Shown here one piece after another: positions 33,785 to 45,038 of a stretch of DNA of 64,000 bases. How positions within the stretch are numbered: the stretch's first letter is position 1; each line of letters begins with the position of its first letter. A program made the translations under genes and the position numbers. The stretch is taken from assembly GCA_030686995.1 (NCBI GenBank), contig CM060688.1, forward strand, positions 201,166,718 to 201,230,717, written 5' to 3'. Under the pieces are notes generated by a model. It was not told the DNA's origin. It worked only from the letters and a program-made list of their open reading frames with translations, and ran no database searches. The DNA is from Artemisia argyi. Its lineage: Eukaryota > Streptophyta > Magnoliopsida > Asterales > Asteraceae.

Positions 33785-34190
33785 TGTTAGCATTAAAATA
33801 TTTATATATAGAAGTGATGGTCATTCTCATATTGTAACTTTGTGTCGTTTGTTAAGTTTAGTAATAGTTTAGTCATTGGGCTTTGGACTTGGCAAGCTAA
33901 TATGTTATGTGATATGTTTCATAAGCCTTGTATCTAATCATGTAACCAAGTCCAAGCCCAAGTCCATTAGAAAGCCCATGAGGCCTTTCTCTCTAACTAT
34001 AAAAGGCACCTTACCTCTCATTTGTAAGGTGTGCTTGTGTGTGTATTGTGTGTGTTTTTTAATAAAAGTTCTCTTCATCTTATTCTCTCTTTATACAAGT
34101 TAACGCCACACTTACATATAATCAAGTCACCATCTTTACTTCATCTAGTGCTTATATTTGTGTTAAAGTTGATAGATTTAAGGTCCTACA
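33785..34190 (+). repeat. LTR following O (406 bp), probable 3' LTR of O
   Basis: Begins TGTTAGCATT and ends GGTCCTACA. TATAAAAGG at 33998-34006 is followed by GT-rich and CTCTCT-like leader sequence. Start, end and preceding PPT fit a relative of the N LTR, but the sequence is clearly diverged. The partner 5' LTR would lie left of the window, so the boundaries are less certain. Confidence 0.65.
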
Positions 34191-34866
34191 ATATGGATGC
34201 TTTAAAGTTGAATCTCATGCAAGCTCGACTTAGAATTGACCCAGGAATTGACAAAACACAAAAGTTAGTAATCAAAAAGACTTATCCTCGACGGGTAATA
34301 ACTTCAAGTTCGTTACTAGAGCTAGTTGTCACCTAAAAGCTGACAATGCATCTCTTTAACTAGCGACGTAAGCGTGTCTCGTCTTCACACTATGCTGTTG
34401 ACGATCTCTAATTCCGAACCTGTAAGTACCGGTTGTTTTATTACTAACTGTTTACCTGCAGCAACATATCATCTCCATGACTAAAGATTCCACATGCTCA
34501 TACATACGTCTAGAAGTCAAAGAAAGCTCCCTCATAGATATAAGCAATACAAAGGTCGAAGAAAGATTCTACGCCAAATAGAGGAATCTAAAAAGAAAAG
34601 AGACTAAGATCAAAGTAATAAAAAAGGAACTATGTATGTATGAATCTCAAAGTCCAAAGATGTATGAGCATGTGGGAAAGACTGAAAACCACCAAAGACG
34701 ATGAAGTGACGAAAGGTAGATAATGACACAATCACAACAACATCACCAAGAACAAAGATTAAAATATTACAACATTTTTGAAGACGTCTAAAGTTATACA
34801 AGTCAAGAGTCAAAGACAAAGAAGATGACGTCCAACAACCGTGATGACCGACCTTTAGGTGGAGAT
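34191..34866 (+). other. Element P: 3' non-coding fragment
   Basis: Homologous to the N/O 3' region but internally deleted: sequence matching 19940-20115 jumps directly to sequence matching 21170-21720 at about 34380. It ends in a degraded PPT, CCTTTAGGTGGAGAT. O may have inserted into P, but O's left target duplication is outside the window. Confidence 0.55.
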
Positions 34867-35210
34867 TGTTGGGAACACATTTTGTATTATTCAAGTCCTG
34901 GTCATTACATTTTGTAATAGGTTGCTTTAGTTATTACTTATTTAGTTATTTATGATTAATGGGCAACATGTAAAAGCCCATAAGGCTTACAAGCCCACGT
35001 TGAATGGAAGGAAGGTTCTAGGATGTGTTGCCCTAGTTCCTCTCCTATAAATACAAGCCTTATGTAACCTTGAATATTGTTGGTTATTTGATTATCTTAA
35101 TGAAACTCTTGCACTTTTACCTTTTATATATCATTTAATTATCCAATCCTTATATCTATCTCATTCTCATATTTACAATACTTTTGTGATCACAATATGG
35201 GAACCTAACA
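34867..35210 (+). repeat. Element P 3' LTR (344 bp)
   Basis: Begins TGTTGGGAACAC and ends GGGAACCTAACA. It carries CTATAAATAC for a TATA box and is similar in length and termini to the N LTR. No partner LTR is in the window. Confidence 0.7.
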
Positions 35211-36271
35211 AATGCCTATAAGTACATTCCACTGACCCATCTTCAACAGAACGCAGAACCTTATTACAAAACAGAAAAAAATATTAATACTTATGCTAGA
35301 ATGACATGTGATTTTGACCCAAATCACATGTGATTTACACCAAAATCACATGTGATTGTTATAACGGATGATAACAACTAATATTTTTTTTAAGACTGTA
35401 ACTAAATTACCTTGTATTAAGCTACATTTTCACATTTCTGCACATTTTGTTATCCTTTTTTTGTGCAAAGTGCATGACGAACAACCTTGTGTTATTTCCT
35501 TTTGAACAAGGAGAAATATTGTCCTTGTATATACCATTGGCTCTCTATTGTTGTTTTACTTTAGATGAAAACTTTCCCATCAAAAGGTAAATAAGTCCTC
35601 TCAACATTAGGTTCCCAATATACCGATCCTCCAGGCATCTAAGTATGTTCGTATAAAGTCGGTCTAGGTATTGAACTTGTTAGACTTTGCTTCAGAATCA
35701 CATGTGATTATCACACACACATTTCATCAAACACATTGTGTGCATCTGGATCATCAACAGCTTCATCCAAAACCTAGATTTCAGAATCCACCACACGATT
35801 TTCAGCATTCATAACTTGAACATCAACTAAATTCAATTTGTTTAAATGATTATCAACCATTTTTTACCAAATTGTTTTTTATTTACAGTTAAATCGGTCA
35901 AAATTTGATGAAAATAAACATTTTTTAACGATCGATTTTCTGAGATGATGATTTGAAGATGAAATCAAAGTATTATTTATAAGGATTTGAAGGTGTAATC
36001 ATGACTGTGTTTGTGTGTGTTTGTTTTTTCCCTAATTTTCTTAGGGAAAAAATGAAAGTGGCTTGTTATTTTTTGTTTATATAGTAGGACTTTTTTGCCC
36101 TTTATATGTAAATGTCATATTTGATCTCAGCCTTTGGATTAAAATGAAACTTCGGATGGGTTCATCGGGTCTATGGAGAATAAAGGGTCTAGAAGGATCT
36201 CATCTCATAGTTTATAACTCATTCCATGTTACCAATTACCTTATGTTTCGTTAACTACCATTTTGTGTTTA
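35211..36271. other. Intergenic, no gene seen
   Basis: AT-rich. The one clear feature is a perfect 14-bp palindrome, AATCACATGTGATT, at 35322-35335, 35344-35357 and 35696-35709. Short open frames here have no support. Confidence 0.5.
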
Positions 36272-36738
36272 TCAAATGTTATTGTTAAAATCATGGTAAT
36301 GTTCACCACCACTTAAGAGAAGTAATAACAGAGCCTGCACTTCATCATCAAATTTAATCTCATTCGACACCAACCTTGATAGGATTGAATTAAACTCGTT
36401 CACATGATGTGTGACGGAGGCTCCTTCCTTCATCTTCGTATTAACCAATTGTCGAATAAGATACACCTTAGGTTTCTTGTACATGTTAGACATAGCCTTT
36501 ATTTAGTTGTATGTAGTCTTCTCCTTGGCAACGTTGTAGGCTACATTCTTCACCAAGGATGACCACACCTAGATCTTGACTATCTAGCAGGGTCCACTCT
36601 TCAACCTTCATGCTTGTAGGTCTGACTTCTGCTAAAGGCTCGCGAAGCTTCTTCAGATACAGATAGTCTTCGATTTTCATCTTTCAGAACCAGAAAGCCA
36701 TCAAACTTGTCGATGTTTATTTTCTCGTCTTCTACCAT
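36272..36738 (-). pseudogene. gag: Degenerate copia gag remnant
   Basis: ATG at 36738-36736 begins a copia Gag N-terminus (EDEKIN, FDGF, then MKIEDYLYLKKLREPL in another frame). Further on, a third stretch reads MYKKPKVYLIRQLVNTKMKEGASVTHHVNEFN and FDDEVQALLLL, the UBN2-type capsid helix region. At least two frameshifts and stops break it up. It is a different family from C1/C2 (a short Gag of the common UBN2 type). Zinc knuckle and Pol are missing. Confidence 0.75.
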
Positions 36739-38105
<1,367 letters not shown>

Positions 38106-38620
38106 TGTTGGATCGTGAACACCTTGAACTTGTGTTGATAATGATACTTTGAGTATTACTATCAAGTATGCGGAATCTACTCAATAGCACTTAGAAGATT
38201 GTTTGTATGTATGACAGTTTGTATATGAACAAGAACAATGTATAAACAAACTTTAAGCTCCAATATTATTAAGAATAATAATACGAGTGATCTATGATAT
38301 CACTAGGTTTTACAACTTGAAGCTCTAAGAAAACGTATATCAAAACTATATTCTAGGATCTCCTTTTATAGAACAAGGAGTCCTCTTGTACAAGATAAGT
38401 ATAATGCTAATAGAATAAGATATACACAATATCTTTTCTATGTTTATCAAAGCGCGTTTCTCTAACAGCTAACAAGTGAGCAGTGGTAATATTTGTTCTT
38501 GCAGTGGTAATGAGTTTCCACTGCAAGTACAATCTTCTTGCAGTTGTAACTTCTTCACTAGCCGTGGTAACTGATAGAATAATTCACTAGCCGTGGTAAC
38601 TGATAGAATAATTCCCAACA
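38106..38620 (-). repeat. C2 3' LTR (515 bp)
   Basis: + strand ends are TGTTGGATCG and ATTCCCAACA. It contains several CAGTGGTAA-type motifs and a 28-29-bp tandem pair (CACTAGCCGTGGTAACTG...) at its right end. A minus-strand TATA box is at 38363-38371. Confidence 0.96.
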
Positions 38621-38634
38621 ATCCTCCCCTAAAC
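38621..38634 (-). other. C2 polypurine tract
   Basis: ATCCTCCCCTAAAC on the + strand, which is GTTTAGGGGAGGAT on the element strand, identical to the C1 PPT. Confidence 0.92.
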
Positions 38635-39684
38635 TTATGATTGCTTTGTAAATCAATAAGTTTCTTCAAGTATACAATAAACCTGAGGATATGGGAATTC
38701 TTCCAAACACTTATCTTGTTCTACTTAATTCTTTATCAACTCTTGCATATTGATCTTTAATCTTCTGAATCAAAGCTCGAACCTTTTCATTATCTGCATA
38801 AACTCTTAACTTTGACATGCTGAGAGCAAACCATGCTGAAGACAAACCTCCCCTGAATCTGATCATTATAATCAAAATTTTGTATCCTCCCCTGTTTGGG
38901 AGAATCCCCATCAAAAAGCATCATAATCAGACAAAATTCAGAAATCCTTCCATCAATAAGTATCCACCTGTTAAGAGAATGGGGTACACAGTTCCATCAA
39001 TTCCTTTTGGTAACATACTACCTTCAGCACATCCAGATGTATTACCTTCTGAGAGAGGTGCATCATAAGGCATAGAAACTGCACAACCTATATCTAATTC
39101 GTGAGAATCAGACACATGAAGTGTTGCCAAAGAAAAAGTTTACACTGTCAGTGGTAACTATGAACCTGCAGTGGTAAAAATCAAAAGAGTTTTTCAAAGA
39201 GCAATGAGAAGTAAAACATGTAAGATTTTATGCTCGAATTATAGTTTTTAGCAAACTATCAGCTATCAACGGATTTGATAAGTCTTTACCATGAGCCGTT
39301 TGCTATGGACTAGCCAACTCTTGATCACAAAGATATATGGTGAGTTGATAACCTAGTTTTTGGTAAACTATCAACCATGAACGGATTTGATGTGTCTTTA
39401 CCTGTAGCCGTTTGCTCAGGACTAGTTGATTCTTATGTGGATTAGACATGGTGAATCAATAACCATTTGTTATGTGTCTAAGTTACACATCTTATAACTC
39501 CATGCACATTAAACATCCAAACTTAACCAATATTAAGAAACCCAGGTAACTTTTAACCAAGTTACTATTTATACATTAATTGCTCCAAAGTCAACCCGAT
39601 ATCTTCCATAATTACTTCTTCGAACTACCAAAACAGATAGAAGTAAATATTCTTCATTAATTATCCATTGGCCTTGACTTTGCT
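38635..39684 (-). other. C2 3' spacer
   Basis: Only short frames, for example 38711-38914 (67 codons, charged C-terminus), which may be the tail of a deleted ORF3 but cannot be shown to match C1. Motif copies CAGTGGTAA are at about 39149 and 39169. A tandem duplication is at 39242-39464. Confidence 0.55.
39242..39464. repeat. Two-copy tandem repeat (112 + 111 bp)
   Basis: 39242-39353 and 39354-39464 both run from TAGTTTTT(A/G)G to TCAATAACC/TTGATAACC, with a common AACGGATTTGAT and GCCGTTTGCT. They are about 80% alike, so the duplication is older than the insertion of this copy. Confidence 0.85.
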
Positions 39685-39693
39685 TATAAATAG
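39685..39693 (+). promoter_or_regulatory. TATA box of the C2 antisense ORF
   Basis: CTTATAAATAGAGG lies 60-68 bp upstream of the antisense ATG at 39753, a normal plant core-promoter spacing. The leader contains AAACCCTAAAC, as in the C1 counterpart. Confidence 0.68.
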
Positions 39694-39752
39694 AGGTCTC
39701 AAAAACACATTAATCAGCATCAACCAAATCATCACAAACCCTAAACTTAAAT

Positions 39753-40157
39753 ATGAGTTTCCCAATCGTGTACATCTCCTCTGACAGCTCTTCTAATGAA
39801 GAAATCAGCTATGTTTCAGATTCTGAGGAGCATTCTTCTGGATGGAGTGGATACTTTCCACCTAGTGCTTTTCCATCAAGTACTGCATCAGCTCCATCTG
39901 TTGATATCGATTCAGAAGAAGAGGATCCAACCTTCAACTTGACTGAGGAACTACCAAAGGCACTGACAACTGCCCTGAAGACTGCCATAAACAACATGAA
40001 GTGGCCAGAGTCATCAAAGCCTGCAGAAGATCTGAAACCTCCACCACAAGTGCTTGGGCTTGCTTGTCCAAGAAAACAGCTATCCTTTGACGAGAAGAGG
40101 AACAAGCCAGCTAAGAGCAAGCATGCTTATAAGGGCAAAGGAAAGAAGCCTATGTAG
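39753..40157 (+). CDS. Antisense ORF of C2 (134 aa), acidic/Ser-rich, SIM-like N-terminus
   Basis: ATG at 39753, stop TAG at 40155-40157, antisense to C2's gag and RT. The protein begins FPIVYISSDSSSNEE, a hydrophobic core followed by Ser/Asp/Glu, the form of a SUMO-interaction motif. Further acidic patches follow (VSDSEE, VDIDSEEED). Near the end is QVLGLACPRK, then a Lys-rich tail (KRNKPAKSKHAYKGKGKK) that could serve as a nuclear signal or bind nucleic acid. It has its own TATA box and a downstream AATAAA at 40255-40260. The C1 counterpart shares position, orientation, ISSDSSS and LGLxCPRK but little between them, suggesting selection on the two ends. Function unknown. Confidence 0.75.
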   Translation: MSFPIVYISSDSSSNEEISYVSDSEEHSSGWSGYFPPSAFPSSTASAPSVDIDSEEEDPTFNLTEELPKALTTALKTAINNMKWPESSKPAEDLKPPPQVLGLACPRKQLSFDEKRNKPAKSKHAYKGKGKKPM

Positions 40158-40442
40158 TGTCTGAAGATCTTAGGTTATTAGGATGTGAGTTGTTAACATG
40201 TGTTTTGAACTTTTCTTAGTGAAAGAATGTACTCTGCAACCGTATGAAGTGATAAATAAATGATCTTCTCTGTTTCCTTATTACCACTGTGAGAGCAAAT
40301 CTTTCCACTGTGTGATGCATAGTTTCCACTGAGCTTGTTTCTCCTTCATAAGTGTTAGTGAAAAACCATACAAACATATACAAACAATAATAGTACATTA
40401 AAAGCTATCCTGCTACACTAAAAAGTATTAGACATCAAGAGT
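40158..40442. other. Convergent spacer between C2 antisense ORF and RT-RNase H
   Basis: Holds AATAAA at 40255-40260 on the + strand and three TTTCCACTG/TTACCACTG motif copies (about 40284, 40309 and 40322). No ORF. Confidence 0.6.
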
Positions 40443-42098
40443 TTATGGATTAAGCATTCCAATACCTGTTACCAAGTACTGAAACCTACCCACATCAAGC
40501 CCTTTTGTTAATAAATCAGCATAATTGTCATCAGTATGAATCTTGACAACATTAATGAGCTTTTTCTCAAAACAATCTCTAATAAAATGATGTCTAATTT
40601 CAATATGTTTAGTTTTAGTGTGTTGCACAGGATTCTTAATAATGCAAATTGTACTACTATTATCTATATAGATGATGGTGTTCATGAAATTGTACCCATA
40701 ATCCAAGAGTTGATTCTGAAGCCAAAGGATCTGAGCACAACAACTAGCAGCTGCAACATATTCTGCTTCAGTAGTTGAAGTAGCAACCATTGTCTGTTTC
40801 TTGCACTGCCATGACACCAATCTACATCCAAGGAATTGACATCCTCCTGTGGTTGACCTTCTATCCAAGCTTGCACCAGCATAGTCACTATCTGAGTAGG
40901 TAATCAACTCCATAGGAGATTCCCTTGGATACCACAATCCTAGATTAGGATAAGTCTTCAAGTATCTAAAAATCTTTTCCACTGCTGTCATATGAGATGT
41001 CTTAGGAGTCACTTGAAATCTTGCACAGGCACACACAGCAAACATAATGTCTGGCCTTGATGAAGTAAGATACATCAAAGAGCCAATCATTGACCTGTAA
41101 GTATGTACATCAACATTTACACCACTAGCATTTTTCAATAATAAGTGAGTGGTCTTGTCAGCAGGGGTATTGGAAGATTTTGCATCAGTGAATTTGAACT
41201 TCTTAATAATCTCAGCCACATACTTGTCTTGACTAATAAAAATTCCTTCTTTACTCTGTTGAACTTGCAGCCCCAAAAAGAATGTGAGTTCCCCCATAGA
41301 ACTCATTTGAAATTCATCTTTCATCAGCTTCTCAAACTCTTTACACATCTCTGGTTTAGTTGATCCAAAGATAATATCATCAACATATACTTGAACAAGT
41401 AGTATATCACCCTTATCTTTCTTGATAAACAAAGTTTGATCTATCTTGCCCCTATGAAATCCACTATTCATCAAATAAGTAGCTAAGGTTTCATACCACT
41501 TCCTTGGAGCCTGATGTAGACCATAAAGAGCCTTGACTACTTTATAAACTTTGTTGGGGTGATGTGGATCTTCAAAGCCTGGAGGTTGAGCAACATATAC
41601 CTCCTCATCAATAGTACCATAAAGAAAGGCACTCTTAACATCCATTTGATAGACAGTAAAGCCCATAAATGATGCATAAGCTAAAAATAGTCTAATAGCC
41701 TCAAGCCTTGCAACAGGAGCAAAAACTTCTTCATAATCAATGCCCTCTTCTTGAGTGTATCCTTGAGCAACTAATCTAGCTTTGTTTCTGATGACAATGC
41801 CTCTTTCATCTTTCTTATTTCTGAGCACCCATTTAGTACCAATCACTTTCATACCATCAGGTAAGTCACAAAGAACCCAAACCTTTTGAAGCTTAAACTG
41901 CAATAGCTCTTCCTGCATAGCTTCAACCCAGCTTGATTCTCCTAAAGCCATAGAAACATTTTTAGGCTCCATTTGTGATAGAAAGCAGAAGAATAAACAT
42001 TCATTCTTGGTAATATGATTCTTGGACTCATAGACTTCACTTATGAACCCATGAACATCTGTCATCCTTGTTTGCCTTCTTGTTTTCACACCTTCAGC
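40443..42098 (-). CDS. pol: C2 reverse transcriptase-RNase H (about 550 aa)
   Basis: The frame opens right after a TAA at 42101-42099 and runs to a stop at 40445-40443. The first ATG is about residue 13. It begins with the linker just before RT ([10 protein letters not shown], then [14 protein letters not shown]), then RT with [25 protein letters not shown] fingers, [11 protein letters not shown] and YVDDIIFGS, and RNase H with [20 protein letters not shown] and the terminal [13 protein letters not shown]. It is closely related to the RT-RNase H of C1 (most blocks can be aligned by eye). No stops or frameshifts. Without protease it would be made as a free RT unit, which is unusual; how it starts translation is unclear. 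Confidence 0.9.
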   Translation of the reverse strand, partial: AEGVKTRRQTRMTDVHGFISEVYESKNHITKNECLFFCFLSQMEPKNVSMALGESSWVEAMQEELLQFKLQKVWVLCDLPDGMKVIGTKWVLRNKKDERGIVIRNKARLVAQGYTQEEGIDYEEVFAPVARLEAIRLFLAYASFMGFTVYQMDVKSAFLYGTIDEEVYVAQPPGFEDPHHPNKVYKVVKALYGLHQAPRKWYETLATYLMNSGFHRGKIDQTLFIKKDKGDILLVQVYVDDIIFGSTKPEMCKEFEKLMKDEFQMSSMGELTFFLGLQVQQSKEGIFISQDKYVAEIIKKFKFTDAKSSNTPADKTTHLLLKNASGVNVDVHTYRSMIGSLMYLTSSRPDIMFAVCACARFQVTPKTSHMTAVEKIFRYLKTYPNLGLWYPRESPMELITYSDSDYAGASLDRRSTTGGCQFLGCRLVSWQCKKQTMVATSTTEAEYVAAASCCAQILWLQNQLLDYGYNFMNTIIYIDNSSTICIIKNPVQHTKTKHIEIRHHFIRDCFEKKLINVVKIHTDDNYADLLTKGLDVGRFQYLVTGIGMLNP

Positions 42099-42287
42099 TT
42101 ATTAGACCACATTCCTTGGCTATAACTCTTGGTGACTGTAACACACATCTTGCAATTTACATGAACATTTGCAGAACAGACATATATCAAACAACTTGAA
42201 ACCATATTAGTTCAACACAGAAAATATCATCAAGTCATTCATAGAAAACATTTATCTTTGACTGTCCCTGCACACATCATAAAAGAA
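42099..42287 (-). other. C2 deletion junction between gag and RT
   Basis: About 190 bp of non-coding sequence stands where protease and integrase should be (about 1.9 kb in C1). Just after the gag stop (minus strand) it reads TACTAATTC, a T-rich stretch and GTGTGCAG, a good branchpoint-plus-acceptor signature. Several stops close all frames. Confidence 0.75.
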
Positions 42288-44993
42288 TTAGTACCTTTTG
42301 GGGACCCAAGCCACAAATGACTTGGATCTGCCTCGTGTATCAATATAATTGTATCTATCAAAGGTCATTGATACACCATTGGGATTGTTTGTTGTTCCTT
42401 TTGGTTTCCATTCCCAACGAGCTGAGGCCTTAACAGCTTTTCCCAATTTTACCCTTTTCATTTGAACATCAGTGGAAACAATTGGTCTTGCAGTGGTAAC
42501 TGCATGCCTAGCAGTGGAAACTGCTGGTTTAGAAAAATTGGGTCTCCACATGTGATTCTTGCGATCATTCTTTTCAAAATAAGTCTTTTTCCCTGTTTGA
42601 TAAGATTTAACAAAAGAAGTGACAGGGGACTTAGGATAAACTCTGTTATTACTTCTGGCAGTGGTAACTGCTGGTCTAGCAGTGGAAATTGATTTGATGC
42701 CAGTGGTAAGCATAACAGATCTGGGAACCATCTTGCTTAGGAGATTTGGGTGAGTTAATTTATTAACATTTGATCCATTCACCCTTGAAAATACTTCCCT
42801 TCTTCCCATGTGGTAGGTACAGTCTTTAGCTAAATGATCAAAGCTACCACATATATGACAAGCCTTATTGTTGAACACAAAGTCACTACCAAACTGTCTA
42901 GTTTTAACATGATTCCAACTTCTCATGTTACCTCTAGGAGATTTAGGCCTATCCCTGTACATTTCAGCATACCTAGTAGTAGACCTAGTGAAATTAGACT
43001 GTGTTCTAGGCTTCTCTTTGACTTTTTCAGGAATACTTTTTCTTTCCTCAACTTTAACATCTTCAGTAACACTAGTTTTAGACTCAACATTTAAACATTC
43101 ATCTTTAAGAGATGAGTCACTAGCACTATCAAAAGTTTCAACCTCAACCTGAACCTTTTCAGTTTCAACTGGTTTAACAAATTTTGGTCCATAGGTCATG
43201 GGTAGATCCTGAAACTCTTCTAAGCCTGTGTGAGCTAGATCAATGCCAGGTGGTGCTGGAACACCTCTTAGAGGTGGTGGAACAGATTTGTATCCAAGAC
43301 CAGATTTAGCTTTGCTCACAACTTGGGCTTCCCAAATTTTGTCAATGCTCTTGGATTGATGGTCTAGTGTTTTCTTAGTAATCTCAATATTCTCACTAGC
43401 CTTTTTAACTTTTTCAATCTCTTCCCTAAGAGCCTCATTTACAGCAATCTTAAAGTCTAAATCACTTTTTAACACAGCAATGTCATCACTAAATTTAGAC
43501 TCATTTGCCCTATAATGCTCTATCTGTTTTTCTAAAACACCTAGACCTCTCTTATGATTTGCTAAGTTATGATTAGTATGGTGTAACTCTAGCATCAGCT
43601 CATCATATTGTTTTTGTAAACTATTATACTCTTTTAAGGCCTTACAGTTTTTAGAACAAGCATTATCAGTATGTACCTCAGAATCTGAGAAAGCCATGAG
43701 TGCATGCTCAGTAGCAAGCATTGCACATTCTGAATCATCTTCTCCATTCTGACCCATAAAGCTCCAATCAAAGCTTACTCCATCAATAGCCAATAGCACC
43801 TTTGGCTCTTCTGTTGTAGGTTCTTTGGTCTTTTCCTTCTTGTACCAAGTTGACTTATTGTCAGATTTCCTTGGTTTTCTGCATTCTCTTGCAAAGTGCC
43901 CCTTCTTGTGACAGTTATAGCACTCCACCTTCTTTTTATCAAAACCTACAGTCTCATCTCCACTTATATGAATCTTTCTCCCTGTCTTCTTCCAGAACTT
44001 CTTTGATCTTAAGCTGAGCAATGCTACCTGCCATTTGATGTCCATCTCCTCCATATCATCTTCATCAATTTGATCCAAGTCCTCATGATTGAGGATTGAA
44101 CCACCCACATGGCTGGATATAAAGGCATAGAAAGTAGCATCACTTAGTCCTGCAATCTGCCTTTTAGAGCTCCTAGTGGAAACATTTCCATTACCAGTGG
44201 AAACAATCATGTTACCACTGTCATCATCGCTGTCACTTTCATCATCAGAACTGTCATTACCTGATGATGATATGAGTGCAACTCCTGCAGAACTTGTCTT
44301 TAACTTGCCAGCTTTCTTAAGTCTTTGTTCAATAACTTTGAAGTTATTGTACACATCATTAAGCTTCATAGTCTCAAGATCTGACTTGTCCTCCCATACA
44401 GCAACATTTGTATCAAACTCAGCAGGTAAACTTCTTAGAAATTTAAGATTGAGGTCTTCCTTTTCTACCTCAATTCCAAAAGCAGTCAGCTGAGTTACAA
44501 TCTTTTGTAGCCTTGTAAATATGCTATCAAGGGATTCATTGCTTGATGAGCCAAAATTCTCATAAGTCTGCTTCAGTAAAGTCTTTTGAGTTTTCTTGGT
44601 ATAGTGATTACCACCAAATACTTCACATATCTCATCAAAGAGGGTCTTTGCATCCTTGTATTTGGTAAAAGCCTGGACTTGATCTCTAGGTAGAGCCATC
44701 AATAGCAAACCTCTAGCCTTCAAATCATTCTTAAGTTGGTTTCTTTCTTCATTTGTAACTGGACCAGTATTAACTTTTGTTACTGGCTTGTCACCAACTG
44801 TCTCAACAGTTGTACCAGGTTTGAATGAATTTCCACACGTTATGATCTCCCATAATGTGTAGTCTTGAACCATAAAGAATTGTTCAATCATAAGCCTCCA
44901 CATCTCAAAGTCATTAATTTTAAGCTTGGGAAGCTTTGCAGCAATATTAGATTGGCTTGTTTCTGTCTCCATTGTATCTTTTGAATCTGCCAT
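42288..44993 (-). CDS. gag: C2 Gag polyprotein (901 aa)
   Basis: ATG at 44993-44991, 32 bp from the PBS; stop at 42290-42288. Plant copia Gag core (FEMWRLMIEQFF, LRSLPAEFDTNVAVW), zinc knuckle [14 protein letters not shown], a long coiled coil, and a second knuckle-like CHICGSFDHLAKDC. The C-terminus ends SFVAWVPKRY, like C1's [10 protein letters not shown]. Linkers AVTTAR/AVSTAR and MIVSTGNGNVST are written with copies of the element's GTTACCACTG/GTTTCCACTG motif, at sites matching the motif-bearing linkers of C1 Gag. No stops or frameshifts. Confidence 0.93.
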   Translation of the reverse strand: MADSKDTMETETSQSNIAAKLPKLKINDFEMWRLMIEQFFMVQDYTLWEIITCGNSFKPGTTVETVGDKPVTKVNTGPVTNEERNQLKNDLKARGLLLMALPRDQVQAFTKYKDAKTLFDEICEVFGGNHYTKKTQKTLLKQTYENFGSSSNESLDSIFTRLQKIVTQLTAFGIEVEKEDLNLKFLRSLPAEFDTNVAVWEDKSDLETMKLNDVYNNFKVIEQRLKKAGKLKTSSAGVALISSSGNDSSDDESDSDDDSGNMIVSTGNGNVSTRSSKRQIAGLSDATFYAFISSHVGGSILNHEDLDQIDEDDMEEMDIKWQVALLSLRSKKFWKKTGRKIHISGDETVGFDKKKVECYNCHKKGHFARECRKPRKSDNKSTWYKKEKTKEPTTEEPKVLLAIDGVSFDWSFMGQNGEDDSECAMLATEHALMAFSDSEVHTDNACSKNCKALKEYNSLQKQYDELMLELHHTNHNLANHKRGLGVLEKQIEHYRANESKFSDDIAVLKSDLDFKIAVNEALREEIEKVKKASENIEITKKTLDHQSKSIDKIWEAQVVSKAKSGLGYKSVPPPLRGVPAPPGIDLAHTGLEEFQDLPMTYGPKFVKPVETEKVQVEVETFDSASDSSLKDECLNVESKTSVTEDVKVEERKSIPEKVKEKPRTQSNFTRSTTRYAEMYRDRPKSPRGNMRSWNHVKTRQFGSDFVFNNKACHICGSFDHLAKDCTYHMGRREVFSRVNGSNVNKLTHPNLLSKMVPRSVMLTTGIKSISTARPAVTTARSNNRVYPKSPVTSFVKSYQTGKKTYFEKNDRKNHMWRPNFSKPAVSTARHAVTTARPIVSTDVQMKRVKLGKAVKASARWEWKPKGTTNNPNGVSMTFDRYNYIDTRGRSKSFVAWVPKRY

Positions 44994-45024
44994 AGGATCT
45001 TCTAAATCAAAATATCAAAGCCTT

Positions 45025-45036
45025 GCTCTGATACCA
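45025..45036 (-). other. C2 primer binding site
   Basis: GCTCTGATACCA (TGGTATCAGAGC on the minus strand) is two bases from the LTR at 45039, complementary to initiator tRNA-Met. Confidence 0.95.
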
Positions 45037-45038
45037 CT

